A DNA stretch of 64,000 nucleotides from Typha latifolia (Eukaryota; Streptophyta; Magnoliopsida; Poales; Typhaceae), in NCBI GenBank assembly GCA_019914945.1, contig CM034104.1, forward strand, positions 12,326,046 to 12,390,045. The letters run 5' to 3'. The notes beneath the pieces are model-generated. The model saw nothing but the letters and a program-made list of their open reading frames with translations, ran no database searches and was not told the origin of the DNA. Shown in pieces: positions 1 through 12,460 of this stretch (position 1 is the first letter of the stretch; each line of letters begins with the position of its first letter). The translations under genes were made by a program, and so were the position numbers.

Positions 1-419
1 CTGAAACTAGTCTAACAATCCTGATCACCCCAATATGCCTTAAACAAATGAGCCAATCTATGAGCCGATTCATGGAAGCCTCTTCTTATCCATACTTTCC
101 AACATTCTACCTAATATAGTAGATGAAATTAATTAAATTTTAGATATTGAGATCATATCTGCTAGAGATGATGGAACTTGACGGTACCCCAATATGTTAG
201 AAAGGACGGTCTAAATTTGATGATATAGCTTGATCGAAGTGACTTAGAGCGATAAGACCCTAACAGTCTAGAGCAACATGAGAGCAACAGAAGGGCATAT
301 TTGATGTAGTTAAGTTCTCTCCCACCTGAAGAGAATAATGCGAACATCATCGATAGATCATATTAGCGCATGTATTAGCTCAGGAGATGCCGATAACTAA
401 TAATCCCTCTTTTAGGAAA

Positions 420-770
420 GTTATTATGAGTCTTATTTCATTACATATTTATTTCTTTTTGGTGTTCAGAATTGTATTTGCTTATTTCTAGCATTTAGAA
501 TTGAATTTGCTTATTTTCAATGTTTTAGGGTTGTATTTGCTTATTGCATTTGCAAAGTTCATATATAAACCAACTTACACCCGGTTAGGGTTTTAACAAA
601 TAATTTTGAGATTGTTTCTACCTCCTTTATGAGATTTGAGTGTGAAACCCTGGTTTGAGGGTAGAGATGTGAAACTCTACCTCTCTTTCTTCTCTGGCCA
701 CCTTCTTTCCCTAAAACCCTAATGAGTCCATTGTATCACACCAATACCAAAAGAAAATACATATATTGCA
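420..770 (+). repeat. possible LTR remnant of a retrotransposon
   Basis: The stretch has an LTR-like layout: repeated short phrases (GAATTTGCTTATTT-type) at about 470-545, a TATATAAACC box near 562, then a GAGATTTGAGTGTGAAACCC-type segment at about 630-690, ending near TGTATCAC at 734. No primer-binding site, polypurine tract or second LTR was identified. It would sit in an intron or at the 3' side of the DRM gene. The call rests on style only. Confidence 0.3.
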
Positions 771-955
771 AAACTTCAACGAGCAATGCATAACAATCTA
801 ACGTCAAAAAAAGTGTTAATTACAACTCTCTGCAGATTAGATTCCAACATAATCAATAAATTCAGACCAAGAAACACGAAATCTAGTATAATTTAATTGT
901 ATAGAGTACTTGAACTCAGAAAATAAACAAAACTGTGATTGTTAAATGTTGACAC

Positions 956-3900
956 CTCTTCTTGATCAACTCCCTTAGCATATCGGCTTGCAAAAATAGA
1001 ATCAGCAAGCTCCAGAATGGAAACTTCTGGACCTGAAAAGTGAAAATAGCCAGGTTGTTAGATGCTGAGGAATGAGTAGGCTTCTCACCAAATTCTGGCA
1101 AGATAATGAAATCATCTAAGAAGTCAAACAAGAGGGATACCGAGTCTTGAAGAGGATATATTTACAAGAAACTCACTAGCAAGTATGAAGTTTAGTTACA
1201 AAGGTTGTCATCTAATATTACAGATGAAACAACATGAAATGAAGATGAACTGGGTTGATGGAAAAATAGCAGAAATTTTATCAAATGACTTGTGAAGTGC
1301 TACACAATAAAAAGGGAGTCCTAGTGTACGAGGCTCCGGCAAATGGTAACCCTTACCACAACACCAAGTGATTCCCTTTAAATTACTGCATGATGTTCAT
1401 TTAATTATTATTAATGCTAGTGGCACAACACATTTGTTCACAAGATATCGCTGTTATGTTTAAAAAGTTCGAGCAAATTCTACAGTTAGTTCAAGTGATT
1501 TAGTTTATTTGACTGATTAGTCTTACACTCAACTTTAATTAATTGTTTGGTTGTTTATGTTAGTCTCTAGTTTGGGGAATATTCACAAGGATTACGTCAT
1601 AGGATCAGCCCTAGATTAGGATTTAGATCAACCTCAACTTGGATATGGACTTCACATGGAAGCCAGGAACGCAGCCCTCTTGCAAGTGTTTACTTAATTG
1701 CTTAAGACCTTTAGTATAACATTATGGCTAGCTAGAGTTTTGAAGCAGTGGAAATACTTTGACATTAGGGCTAGCTAGAGTTTTGGAGCAGTGGAAATAT
1801 TTAGGAAATAAATAAAATTAAGAAAATCTAAAGCAGTCATCATTAGAATATAAAGTAAACATTGTACAAAAGGAAACAAACTTTTGAGCAGTGGAACTCT
1901 TTTGACTCTAGTAGAAACTCCCTTTTGAGAGGGTAAGGTTTTTCTTTTTTTATTCATGCAAATTACTGCGAGAATATGTCTGTAACTTAATGTGGCATTA
2001 TTGGACCATATATATGTCCTTTATACTATGAGATAACAGTGATATACATATTATGTCATTCTAGAACCTGCATTCCAGTTTGTACAAAAGCCTAATACAA
2101 TAATAACATTTTGCAGGAAAAAAAAAACTTTTTACAATGTAAAATACAGACTCTGCAGAAGCAATATAGCACTGGTTACATTACTTACCGCATTGTTGAC
2201 ATTCTACTTACCAAAATAATCAATAGCTGATGATACTTCATCTTCAGTGAAGCCCATTTGCAGCAAAGAGAGTGTTTTGTCCATCATCCCAAACAGAGTT
2301 TCAGCAGAATTTCCCTAACATTTTATGAACTTAGAAGACTCTAAAATATTGCCAACTCAATGCTAGCTTTTAAAGACGTCAAGCATCAAAGGTCTAAATT
2401 GTTGGCAAGTTTGTGGTATTACATGATAAAATAAAAAAATTAAACCCAATTAATCACTTTCTTATCAGCAAAACAATAAAAAGTGAAAACAGATAGGTGT
2501 CTTATTTGTACATAACTACTTAACTACACAATCATATTTATATGAGAAACACCTTCTGAGGTCATTTATGTGGATGCAGTCCCTAAACCACTGCAGATTT
2601 AGGGCAGTCAGGCTGCAAATAAGTACGTGATAGGATAAGCTAATCATATTGTTATCAACAAGGGTGGAAGAATAAGATAAACTTGCATGAAGCTATTGAT
2701 GACTTAGGTAATAAGCTAGATGGAACAAACTAGTATAAACTGATTGTCTATGAAGCGAAAGTGTTTGGCGTCAACCTGTATGGCTGTATCCATTGGATAC
2801 AAAAACAGATCTCAGGTTGCTATTAAAACCAGGTCAAGGGTTATAAACCCATATCCACCCTAATCAAACCTAAGATGGAATCATGCATTTGAATACCTAC
2901 ATCATACTACAGGCAGACCAGTAAGTCTGTCAATTTTTAGATGCAAAAGTGGGTCATTGTTTGTTGCCTTGATGGAGAACCAAAATTTTAAGACAAGTTT
3001 ATGATTGATTGTCAGTCTAAATTATACATTAATTAGATTGACAAACTAGTATTGACTTTCTAGTGAATATAAATAAGCAAATAATCCGAGAACAGAGTTC
3101 AGCAAGTATTTAATTTTTTTTTTGGATGTTAAGTGAAAACAGTGTTTTGAAAATTAGCTGGCGCGGCCACCAACATGAGGCAGCACAAACACAAAAGGCA
3201 ACTCCATTTATGCTTGTTGGGCTGCCTTTTGGGGCTTGGCTGGGGCCTAGTGGCTCACCTATTGGGGAAGCAAATCAGGCTGACTTTGCAAGATAGCAGG
3301 TCAGCTCAGGCTAACAGGTAGGCAAAGTTGGTCGGGTTGGGGCTTACCGGTTAGTTAAAAAACATAGGTTCTTCTTGACATTAAATAGAGCTTTCAGCAA
3401 ATACAAGGATGATCATCAGATATCAGGATTATATTATCTTGGACTATAAAAAAAATTATATGTACTATATTAGTATATAAATATATATCATATATAATTA
3501 GTTTTAAGGTTCTTATATTAAGAATGTTAGACTGCATTAGTGCCCGCACACCGCTTAGGCGCTACTGCCCACATACTACAAGCACCTTTTAAAACATTGA
3601 GTGAAAAAGAAACAGCTCCTTATCAGTTGAACCCACGTTGTTCTATTTCGAGGCTGCTTCTCTGTGACCATTTCCCATTAGCATTGCTCCATTACAACTA
3701 CTACTAGTGTTCTCATGGATAAGCTGAGTTAAGGTCAAACTGCACATGACCATATGAAGTAAGAGAAGCATACATGTGCCATGAAGCGTAGATATAATGG
3801 CATTCAGTCTACATAAAATAGAGATCAGTACTATGAACATAGACGGAAAAAACCTCATTTTTTCCTGTGCCACCATCAATTGAGGCATTCATTTCCTCTT

Positions 3901-6900
3901 TCACAGGGAATCCTGCAGCTTGAACAGTAACTATGTAGTCTACAAGTTGTACTAATGGAGCATTTGCACCTGATGGAAGTAACAAACATTTTCATTGATG
4001 TAATTATGTAAAGTTGATCATATATAGCAACAAAGTTCAACTAAGTTAACACGGTATAATAGTATAAAATGATAAATGGAGAGTGTTCATTTAGTGCTTC
4101 CACAGTTTATATATGTACTTTAAACTGCATCATGATAACAAACAAATAGAGATGATAGCATCGAGGTACAGTGTTTGAAGAGTTAGCATTGTAAAGCAGA
4201 TACGTAATACAATTAGATAGTCAGTAATAGCATCCTTAAATCAGCTACACTATCTGAATCCCTGAAAAGATACAACTGTAGGTAACAGAGATATATAATA
4301 CATTAAGAAGATATCCAGTTCCCATTCCTCACTTATTTAAATGATAATATTTCTCATGGATCTGGTATTCAACTACAGCAGCCATCTTTTTTTCCTCAAA
4401 GCAATCAAACAGGAGCCCAGTCTCCTGGACTCCTAAAATCAGTAATGAAGTTGATAGTACGTTTTAATTTTGAGGTTTTATTTGGCATAATTTGAAAGTA
4501 ATTATCACAGGTAGAGATTCCAGTCACTCTCCTAATGTAGATTGATTGGTTATTCAAGAGAGAAGTTAGTCTAATCACAAAATATGTGGCCTATGAACAA
4601 CAAGCGGGTAGTATGGTTAATATAGCAAAATATGCTAAATTCAGCTCAATCAATGTTTGAGTCAATGTTCACCTCCAAATTCATACAATAGATCAAATGA
4701 TCTAAGCACCTATAGAAGATCCTTTACCACAAATATGCAACATTAGTTTCTGGATACTTCAGTAATCATCCAATGGTTCAACAGTATATACAAACAATTG
4801 TAGAGTTTAAGCCTTCAAGTCACTAATATTTTGCTGTCAAGCATTTTACTCAGCAAAAGTTGCATATAATCCCAGATTTGGCTTTATCCAAGGCACACTA
4901 AAATTTTACACCTAGGTATTGCTCAGTCATAATTATATCTTTGAGAAAAAGTGGCGAATTTTCTAGAAATATCAGAAGTCTCACCCGGTTCTTAAAAGCA
5001 TTTATAGTCATCTAATAATATAATCATCAGAAAATAACACAAGAAAAGAAAGCATAGATCCATAGAGCAAGAAGACATTCAAATTTGTTACATTAATTAA
5101 TTCATAAACTAGAAATTTCCTGACATAAACAAAATCCACTTCAATAATTTAAAAGCATGTAAAATATTTAGAGCTTGTAAATATAATTTTGAATAGTTTG
5201 AATAAATTGCAATTTATCATAAGTTCATAACTTCTCTAGGATAAAGGAATCATAGCTTCTGCTCGGAGGAGGAAACATCTTAACAATAGGTTAAAAGGTA
5301 AGAAGTTGAAACTAGCTTGCACAACATAAAGGGTGAGACCCGAATCAGTTGAACATAAAAGCGAAGAATGAGGTAATATCGCAATGAAGGAATTCTGAAA
5401 AGACAGCAATCTGAAGTAATCATCGAATCACAAATTCACCATTGGAGTAAATCTAGAGGACCACTAGACACCACTTTTAAATTCAGCAAACTGTTATTCA
5501 AGAAAACAATCAATACTACACTAAACTGTTCAATTTAATGCGACTTGAATAATGATAAATGCCAACAATAAGAGGATAAAGTATTCTACAAGAGACTTAT
5601 AAGGAAAGCATCACTACCAAGTTGATTTATTGCTGAATCAACTTCTTGCTCTGAAAAGTTCATTGATAATAGATATGACCTCCTATCCACATTGCTATCA
5701 GAAGGCGCCTGTGACAAACAAAAACTTATGATCATAGATGGAAAACTGAAATGAAAAGACTACTAAATATCTTAGTTAACCACAATAGTTAACCACAATT
5801 ATATGGAAAAGAAGTGATGAACTCAAGCAAGAAGGGCCCATGCAACATTATGTTCAAACAACTAATTATATAACCAGTGAAATGCCTAGACACTCAAGAA
5901 TATTTAGAAATTAGAAACCTAGTATGAGAGAACTATCAAGCAACAGCAGTCATTTGGTGAGAAGAAAATGGAAATATCATCAGCTATTGGAGAAAGCGCC
6001 TAAAGCCCTATAGCCAACTAGATGATAGGCAAGAACATAAGAACACTATGAAAATGGCATTATGACAGCACACCACATTACTCAATATCCAAAATATGCT
6101 GAAATAGATATTCAAATCGTGAAATCCCGACACCAGTAAAATTAGCAACAGTAACGATAGTGGAAGAATCCGTGGTAAGCAACACATAACAAACCAAAAG
6201 CCTCTTGGATTATTCATGAATGTCACATAAGCAGAAGCTTCTTCGAGTATTCAAACTCAATTTAAAATTAAATATGAAATGGAAGACAGGAATTGAAACT
6301 TAACTATCACCTCATGTTCTTCATTATCATCTGCAGTGAACTCAAGAAGTGAATCGCCTTCATCCATGTCGGAGCTAGAAAAGCCTTCAAGAGAGCTTGA
6401 TGTTTCAGAAGTCAACTTCTGAAAAGCCTATTTCATTTGAGACAATTAGATCTTAAATTCATCTTTAGATATTTAGCCTGAAAAAATATACACCAGAGCT
6501 CTTAACGTAAAATGCTAAAAACATGACAGGCAGAAAAGGATGAATATTTCCCTGTTAGAAGTGAGAAAACAAACTTTTGAAGAATTCAAAACTACCTCAT
6601 TCCAGATTGTTTGACTATCACAGAAATGCAAAACATGCATTTTCTAACAAAAAAAAGGACATAATGCACCATAAATAGACACATTCTGTGCCAAAAATAG
6701 TTCAGGGGTTCCCATAGTGACAAAGTGGAGAATGACATTCTTAAGGATCACTTACAGATTGTGCAAGAAGAGCCTCCAATAAAAGCTCTGGATCATTTTC
6801 ACCTGCAGGAAGACAATTGCAAGTAATCCTAAGGTTTCACAGGAAAAATAACAAAGAGTGTTCTATTGGAGACGATAAGTGTTGCATCGATGGATATGAA

Positions 6901-8243
6901 AATGAAAATATTTTTATAAGTACACTAGCCTACCGTTTTCCTTCATCACTTTTTCAACAAGATCCGATGAAAATCCCATGCCAACAAAATGAGATCTTAA
7001 ATGGCCAGAGGATGACGACGGAAAACACTCCTACAATAAATCAGGAGAAGATAAGTGGAAAACCAGATAAAATAAACCGAAGGAAGATCTGGTATCATAA
7101 ATTGATCTGATCTCATTAGATTAACTATTTTTAAATAGGATGAGTTGCTAGGCATAAAAGTAGCATATAACTAGAGCGTTCCATCTATAGTATCCAATAT
7201 GGGCTAATGGATCCTTTGAATAGGCTTAATTTAATGTTGATCTCTCTAATCAAACTTCACATGACATCAAGTTAAGATACATACTGTTGTTATAGATTCT
7301 GAATTTCTAAAGAGATGTTCAACCTTAAAAAAAACTGTGTAGTCACAACTCATGGTATAAATGGTTACAAAGAAAACTAATTTGTGCAAGTCATATGAGA
7401 TCTTTGCCATATTAGTGGCATCATGTAACTGGGAACAGATAAGAGAGGAGATGTGGCTCTGCCAAGTTAAGCCTGAACGTTGTGCTCTTCCCCTCCTTTC
7501 TCCCATGTGTTCCATTAGTATCATCCAATATCATTACCTAGTAAAAGCTCATTCGTTTTAAGATGCAACTACAAATAACTGTAAATGACTTGCACCTCAT
7601 ATATTAGGATCTCACTGGAAAAACTTACCATATAAAATTTTGACTACATAAGATAGAGATTGAGTCGAACCACACAGTTGTCATTACTCATTACTTCTCC
7701 TAATAGTAGTATTTGTTGTATCAGCTCTTAGAATTAAGATCAATGCCTTATTCTGCAATGGAAGGTTAATCCTATGTGGGGATAATCTGAAATCCTTAAT
7801 CAAGTAGTTTCTTGAAAAAGATATTGTGTTCATAACAATTAAAAAGCCATAATTTAATTATATTGGCAAAAGAAAAGACCAAAAGGAGTCTCAAGGGATA
7901 ATGCTTTAGCCATGGTATGAAATTTACTATCTAATGAAAGATACTACTATAATCCAACCAGGAAAAAAAAAGAACAAGTAATAACCAAGTAATAACATGC
8001 AGGGACTTTTAAAATCAAGGGAAGATACCTCCTTTACTATAAATGGTCCAGAACCAGGCTTCAAATCTGAGTCCTCAACCCTAGGTATAGCTTGTTGATA
8101 TACAATGTCAGCATTTGGATTTGCACTGCTTTCTGCATAATCTTCTATCTTAACCTATACAAAAATAAGACAACACTACAGACGAAGCATAAAAATAAAC
8201 ATCTGTCAGAAAAAGACATCACTTTTCTTTCAATTGGTACCAT
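956..8243 (-). CDS. DRM2-like: DRM-like de novo DNA methyltransferase, N-terminal UBA half (partial)
   Basis: DRM proteins are the plant DNMT3-related methyltransferases of RNA-directed DNA methylation, acting in the nucleus. Coding exons read on the minus strand: 8241-8243, 8029-8154, 6934-7030, 6756-6802, 6311-6418 (acceptor may instead be at 6427), 5618-5708, 3854-3969, 2212-2314 and 956-1032. All junctions are GT-AG and the phases agree, giving about 256 residues. Three UBA-type modules are visible: HFVGMGFSSDLVEKVMKENG (exon at 6934), LLSMNFSEQEVDSAINQLG (5618) and LLQMGFTEDEVSSAIDYFG (2212). Each is interrupted by an intron just before its final Gly, and the second and third are followed by a family-typical tail (APLVQLVDYI, ILELADSI). 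The start is inferred: an ATG closes the exon at 8241 and splices to GTT, giving MVKIEDYAE; DRM proteins often begin MV. The rearranged methyltransferase domain is not in the window and should lie left of position 1. The introns are large (up to 1.9 kb). Confidence 0.85.
3140..3370. repeat. GC-richer repeat-like insert in a DRM intron
   Basis: Within the AT-rich intron between the exons at 3854 and 2212 there is a GC-rich island with reiterated GGCTGCC/GGGGCTTGG-type words. Base composition is unlike the surrounding intron, which suggests an old inserted element. No terminal repeats or coding frame were identified. Confidence 0.3.
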
Positions 8244-8908
8244 CTCAATGCTACTGCAAATATTCTCTGTGAAGATTCCTCTCACAGTTCCTGCAAAATG
8301 GGCAATTTACAAGAAAATGTGGGTACCTTAAGGAGAAGAAAGCATGCAATTGAATTAATACCAAATATATATATATTCAGAGTAGAATTATCAAACCGAA
8401 GTAACCAAAAATCAGAACAAATTCGGTAATTTCCAGGGACTGCGCAAGATCATAATCCGGAATCCAGAATATTCCGCTACGCTTTCGAGAAAAGCACTTC
8501 CCAGAACACATTGCACGATTTCGCCCTTCCATCTTAATAGAAGGACAAAGAACATGCATACAAGGTAAAACTAGACAAACCCCCAAGAACAAAGGACAAG
8601 GACCTCGAAGAATCTAAGGAACATAACGAATGCGATTACGAAAACCGAAGAGACACTGAGAAGAGGAGAATAAATAGATTAGGATACAGGCAGCTAAAAC
8701 CCTAGCTCTAGATCACTCCGAGGCACCAAAAATAACCGCATCATTTCGAGAAAATACGGACAAAAGTTACGCGACGCGAACGGGGAAATAATGGTTAGAA
8801 GATCACCAATATTGGCAGAGAAATTTTGCAAGAAAACATAGAAAACAACAGTAATCTAGAATCGAAGAGAAAAGAAGAGTGGAGAAGCATAGACGAACCT
8901 TGGCGCTC

Positions 8909-8910
<2 letters not shown>

Positions 8911-8950
<40 letters not shown>
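8911..8950. repeat. (GA)20 microsatellite at the DRM 5' end
   Basis: A perfect 40-bp GA run (CT on the DRM coding strand) lies about 670 bp upstream of the inferred DRM start codon, in the expected promoter or 5'UTR. Similar GA/CT tracts occur at the 5' ends of the decayed NLR, ABCI20 and PRPS1 genes in this window. Such tracts can be bound by BPC/GAGA-type factors in plants; function here is inference. Confidence 0.9.
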
Positions 8951-8953
<3 letters not shown>

Positions 8954-10818
8954 CTTATTTCGGACACTTAAAAAAAAAAAGTTAAATAAGGGGAGGTGAT
9001 AGTGGAGGGAGGCCATCGCATTTGACTAAACTGCCCTCGTTATGCGTAGTAAGCTTGGACTCGGTGCAGCAATACAACCTGGATTCAAACTCACGAAACA
9101 CTCAGAGGGTAGTTTCGTCTTTTTGTATTAAAAAATATATGTGTATTAAAAAATATATATTTTTCTAGATATTATATCTAGATAAATAAATGACTTAGTT
9201 GTATTTCATAACGCTATATTTACTAAACACATATTTAATTAGTTATATTTTATAACAACGTAGTTAGTAAATAACTGTTTAATTAGAGAATAATAGAACA
9301 CAAGAGGAGAGGAAAACTGAGTTATTGTTGAAGATGAAAATGAAAAATGAGTTGGGTTAGTTTGGGGTCGAAATAAAAGGAAAAAGATTGATCAAGTTGG
9401 GACGGTTAGATGCAGTCTTTTAGCATCCATTTGATTAGGTTAGGATGGTTTTCTTTTTAAATACTGTTGTTTGGATTTAGTGCATCAAACTAAATAATAA
9501 TTTTTAAATTAGATAATACATTTATTATTAATGCAGCACTTAGAAAAGCTATCAACCAAACAGACCCTTATACACAATATGATTCTCTTTTAATCATTTG
9601 AGCCTTTATCTTATTAGCGAGCTAAGAAACTGATTTTAGAAAGTATAAGGTAAATAGAGAATAATGAAGTTTTACCTAAAACTACTCTACAAATATTCCA
9701 CAGAGAGTGACACATGAGTTGCCATCTATGTATTAATTGTTTTGTGGAGAGAAAAATCACAAATAGATGGAACTCAATTGATTTGAAATTCTAATTTTAT
9801 CAAATCTGATTTTGTTAGAACTATTAAGTGATGAGATTTCAATGAATTTGATAGATTTAAATATATGTAATGAATATGATGACTGAGGTTTTATTAAAGT
9901 TCGCGAGTAAAATATAAAAAATGAGTATAATGGAATGAATTTCTATCTAATTCTAAACAACAAAATTAGATGGATTTCATTTTAGTTTCATTATGTTTCA
10001 ATAGTGAAATCTATTTTCAAGTGAAATCAATTCCTAACATACTCAAGAGTTAATAAGATATCATGTCATCATTTTTTTCTACACTGTTTGTAAAGCAGTT
10101 CTAAGCATAATAGTGTTCTGTGAAGAATTCACTTCTAACAAACAGTAATGATTTATTAGTGTTTGATAAAAATTAGAACGATATTTGATGAAGTGGATAA
10201 TTAAGGTAATTTATAAAATTACATTCAATATATAACAGAAAATCCAATTGTTTTCAAATATACCATGGAATGTATTAGATAGAAAAATTAACTATTTCAA
10301 AACAGTTTACGCCACAAAGAGTTAAAGTGATAAAAATTAAAGTACAAGAAAATATTTTGATTTAAGACCCAACTCGAGAGTAAAATATATGTTTGCCCCT
10401 TTAGATGTTAAAGTAACTTAGGATTATTGGAAATCACATGTGAAGTTTAGTGACATAGAATAAAATTAAGGTAGGATTATGTTACAATTGGTCAACAATC
10501 TATCAAGTAAATCAAATCCTATTTTTGTTTATATTGAAGATTAAGCATGCACTCATTTTCAGATAGCCTGATACATTTCCATAAATTTCATCCATGAGAA
10601 AAAAAAAATCTTCCTTGAATCACACATCCACATCAGTCAACATATTGAATGAATCCTACTAGTATAAGACTTGCTTTACACCTACTATTCAATGACAATT
10701 AGATCCACAATCACTGAATCACAATATTGGATTACTGGAACACTACTTATTAGCATGATTGAGCCCTTTTACCAATCATGAGATGATGATAACTTATTTA
10801 AGATCCAGTTCTTGGTCT
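8951..10818. other. intergenic, AT-rich, TE-like fragments
   Basis: No gene was recognised between the DRM 5' end and the GDSL stop codon. A short tandem duplication (GTATTAAAAAATATATGT-type) lies at about 9126-9160. At about 9550-9570 the sequence AACCAAACAGACCCTTATA resembles the terminal motif of plant MITEs, but a partner end was not confirmed. The rest is AT-rich low-complexity DNA. Confidence 0.4.
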
Positions 10819-12460
10819 TTAACTTTTGCAAAGATTTTTTAACTTAATCTGAGGCACAGAGTGATCTGAAGATAGTATCTCTGAAGCAATAATCCTATTA
10901 GCTGCTTCGGTATAATGAACTCCATCCCAGCTTATGTACTTAGAGCCATCAGGGCAAGCTGTTGCAGTAGGTTGGCCACAAGTCATCCTATCCTTGTAGT
11001 TATATGGAGGCCCGCCGTGGCCGCAACAAGCCATTAATGGATTCTCAAATCCTGCAACACAAAGTATACATGGAATTAAATGCTTCATAACCATTTTTAA
11101 ACGCACAACTTTCCATCAGAGAAAAATTCATCAGAACTCACCATATTTTGTAGGATTTGCGAAGAGATCATACTTAATTTTGTACATGTCAGTGCAAACA
11201 ACGGTTGCGTTCTTGAATTCAGACCTCAAAGCATCACACAATTCGCTAAGTTGCACATTGAAAGCTTTAGCAGCATTGTTATAATCTGCAAGACACCCCA
11301 GTGAATCAAGCATGCTGTTGTTCTTTTTTCGCAGTGCAAGAGTCTGAGGCAAACAACCAAGTGGCCCAGTGTTATATATCCAAAATTTTCGGCCACCATT
11401 TTGGTATACCAGCTGCATTTAAAAGTAGTTGAATCAATTACTATACTGAAAGCCTCTGAGAAAAACAGTATAGCAAGAATTATCATGGAAAGAACCAAGA
11501 ATTGGAATCTTTAATATAGAAAATCACTCTGTTTGCAGTTAGAGGTTGAAAGTAATGACATGCCTCAATGGAGTCTTTAATATTTGAGATGATAGAAGGG
11601 ATTGTGTCCAGAACTTGAGGATAGGTTAAGTTTGAGGTGAAGCCAATAGAAATATCATTTTGGCCCATGTCAAAGGAATAGACCGAATTGCGAAACTCCT
11701 TTTCGCTGATCAATGATCCCTCTCCTGTAATGAAACATAACATGTATACATAATTCATCTGCAAGCTCTGTTGGTGATGCCAAAACATGACTACAAACTA
11801 AAACTTAGCATCAAAAATATTTAGCACCTTTAGGCCTGAGTTCTCGAGTGCGATTTTTGAAGTGAAGGAATTGGCCAACTTGAGTAGATAAGGAAAAAGG
11901 AATTCCTTTTACTTGGGTGGCAGCACCAGCTACAGCAAAGTTCACACCATGGGTGAAGTCTGGGCCTAATGACTCCAAGTATGGACTCATGTAATTTATC
12001 TTCAAGCTTTCACCTGCAAAAAAAGAAGTATGAAAAGGCTACACCACAATCAAATAATTGCAATTTGTAAACATGATCCAATAGTTCACTGAGTAGGTTT
12101 CCTTACCTAGGTAAGAATTAGTGTAAAAAAATACCTCAAGATATCGGATATAGTAAGAATTATTTTGCAGAGGATTCTTCAAATAGAATCTTACAGATGA
12201 TACATACAGATGAAATCAATGTATAAGCGGCCATCGCAGAAGCGACCAGTGGTCTTGTTGAAGAACTGACGGCCAGCAGGCGGGCCAAGATAGAGGCCAA
12301 GGCCGGCGGTGAGCCCTCCGGTGTCAGAGTTTGAGTCTCCAAAGTTGAAGATGACGCAGTTGGAATGAACAACACTACTAGCTGAACAAAAGAGTAGGAT
12401 TTTAAGGAGTTGCACCTGAAGGGCAACAAAGAGAGGAACTCTTACACGACCCTTGCCCAT
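10819..12460 (-). CDS. GDSL esterase/lipase, intact, 5 exons, 367 aa
   Basis: Plant GDSL (SGNH) hydrolases are usually secreted serine esterases; substrates vary and none can be assigned here. Exons: 12208-12460, 11828-12013, 11564-11724, 11142-11412 and 10819-11051, summing to 1104 nt. The N-terminus has a hydrophobic stretch (LLKILLFCSASSVV) suited to a signal peptide. Block I is FNFGDSNSDTGG with the nucleophile Ser, block III is MGQNDISIGF, and block V is WDGVHYTEAANRI with the catalytic Asp and His. NTGPLGCLPQ is the family motif between them. Length and motifs match Enod8/fucosidase-like plant GDSL lipases. Intron 3 appears to be GC-AG: the phase-correct junction is GAG|GCATGT. A decayed second copy lies at 18771-21035, and both copies lie next to an NLR in the same orientation. 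Confidence 0.9.
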
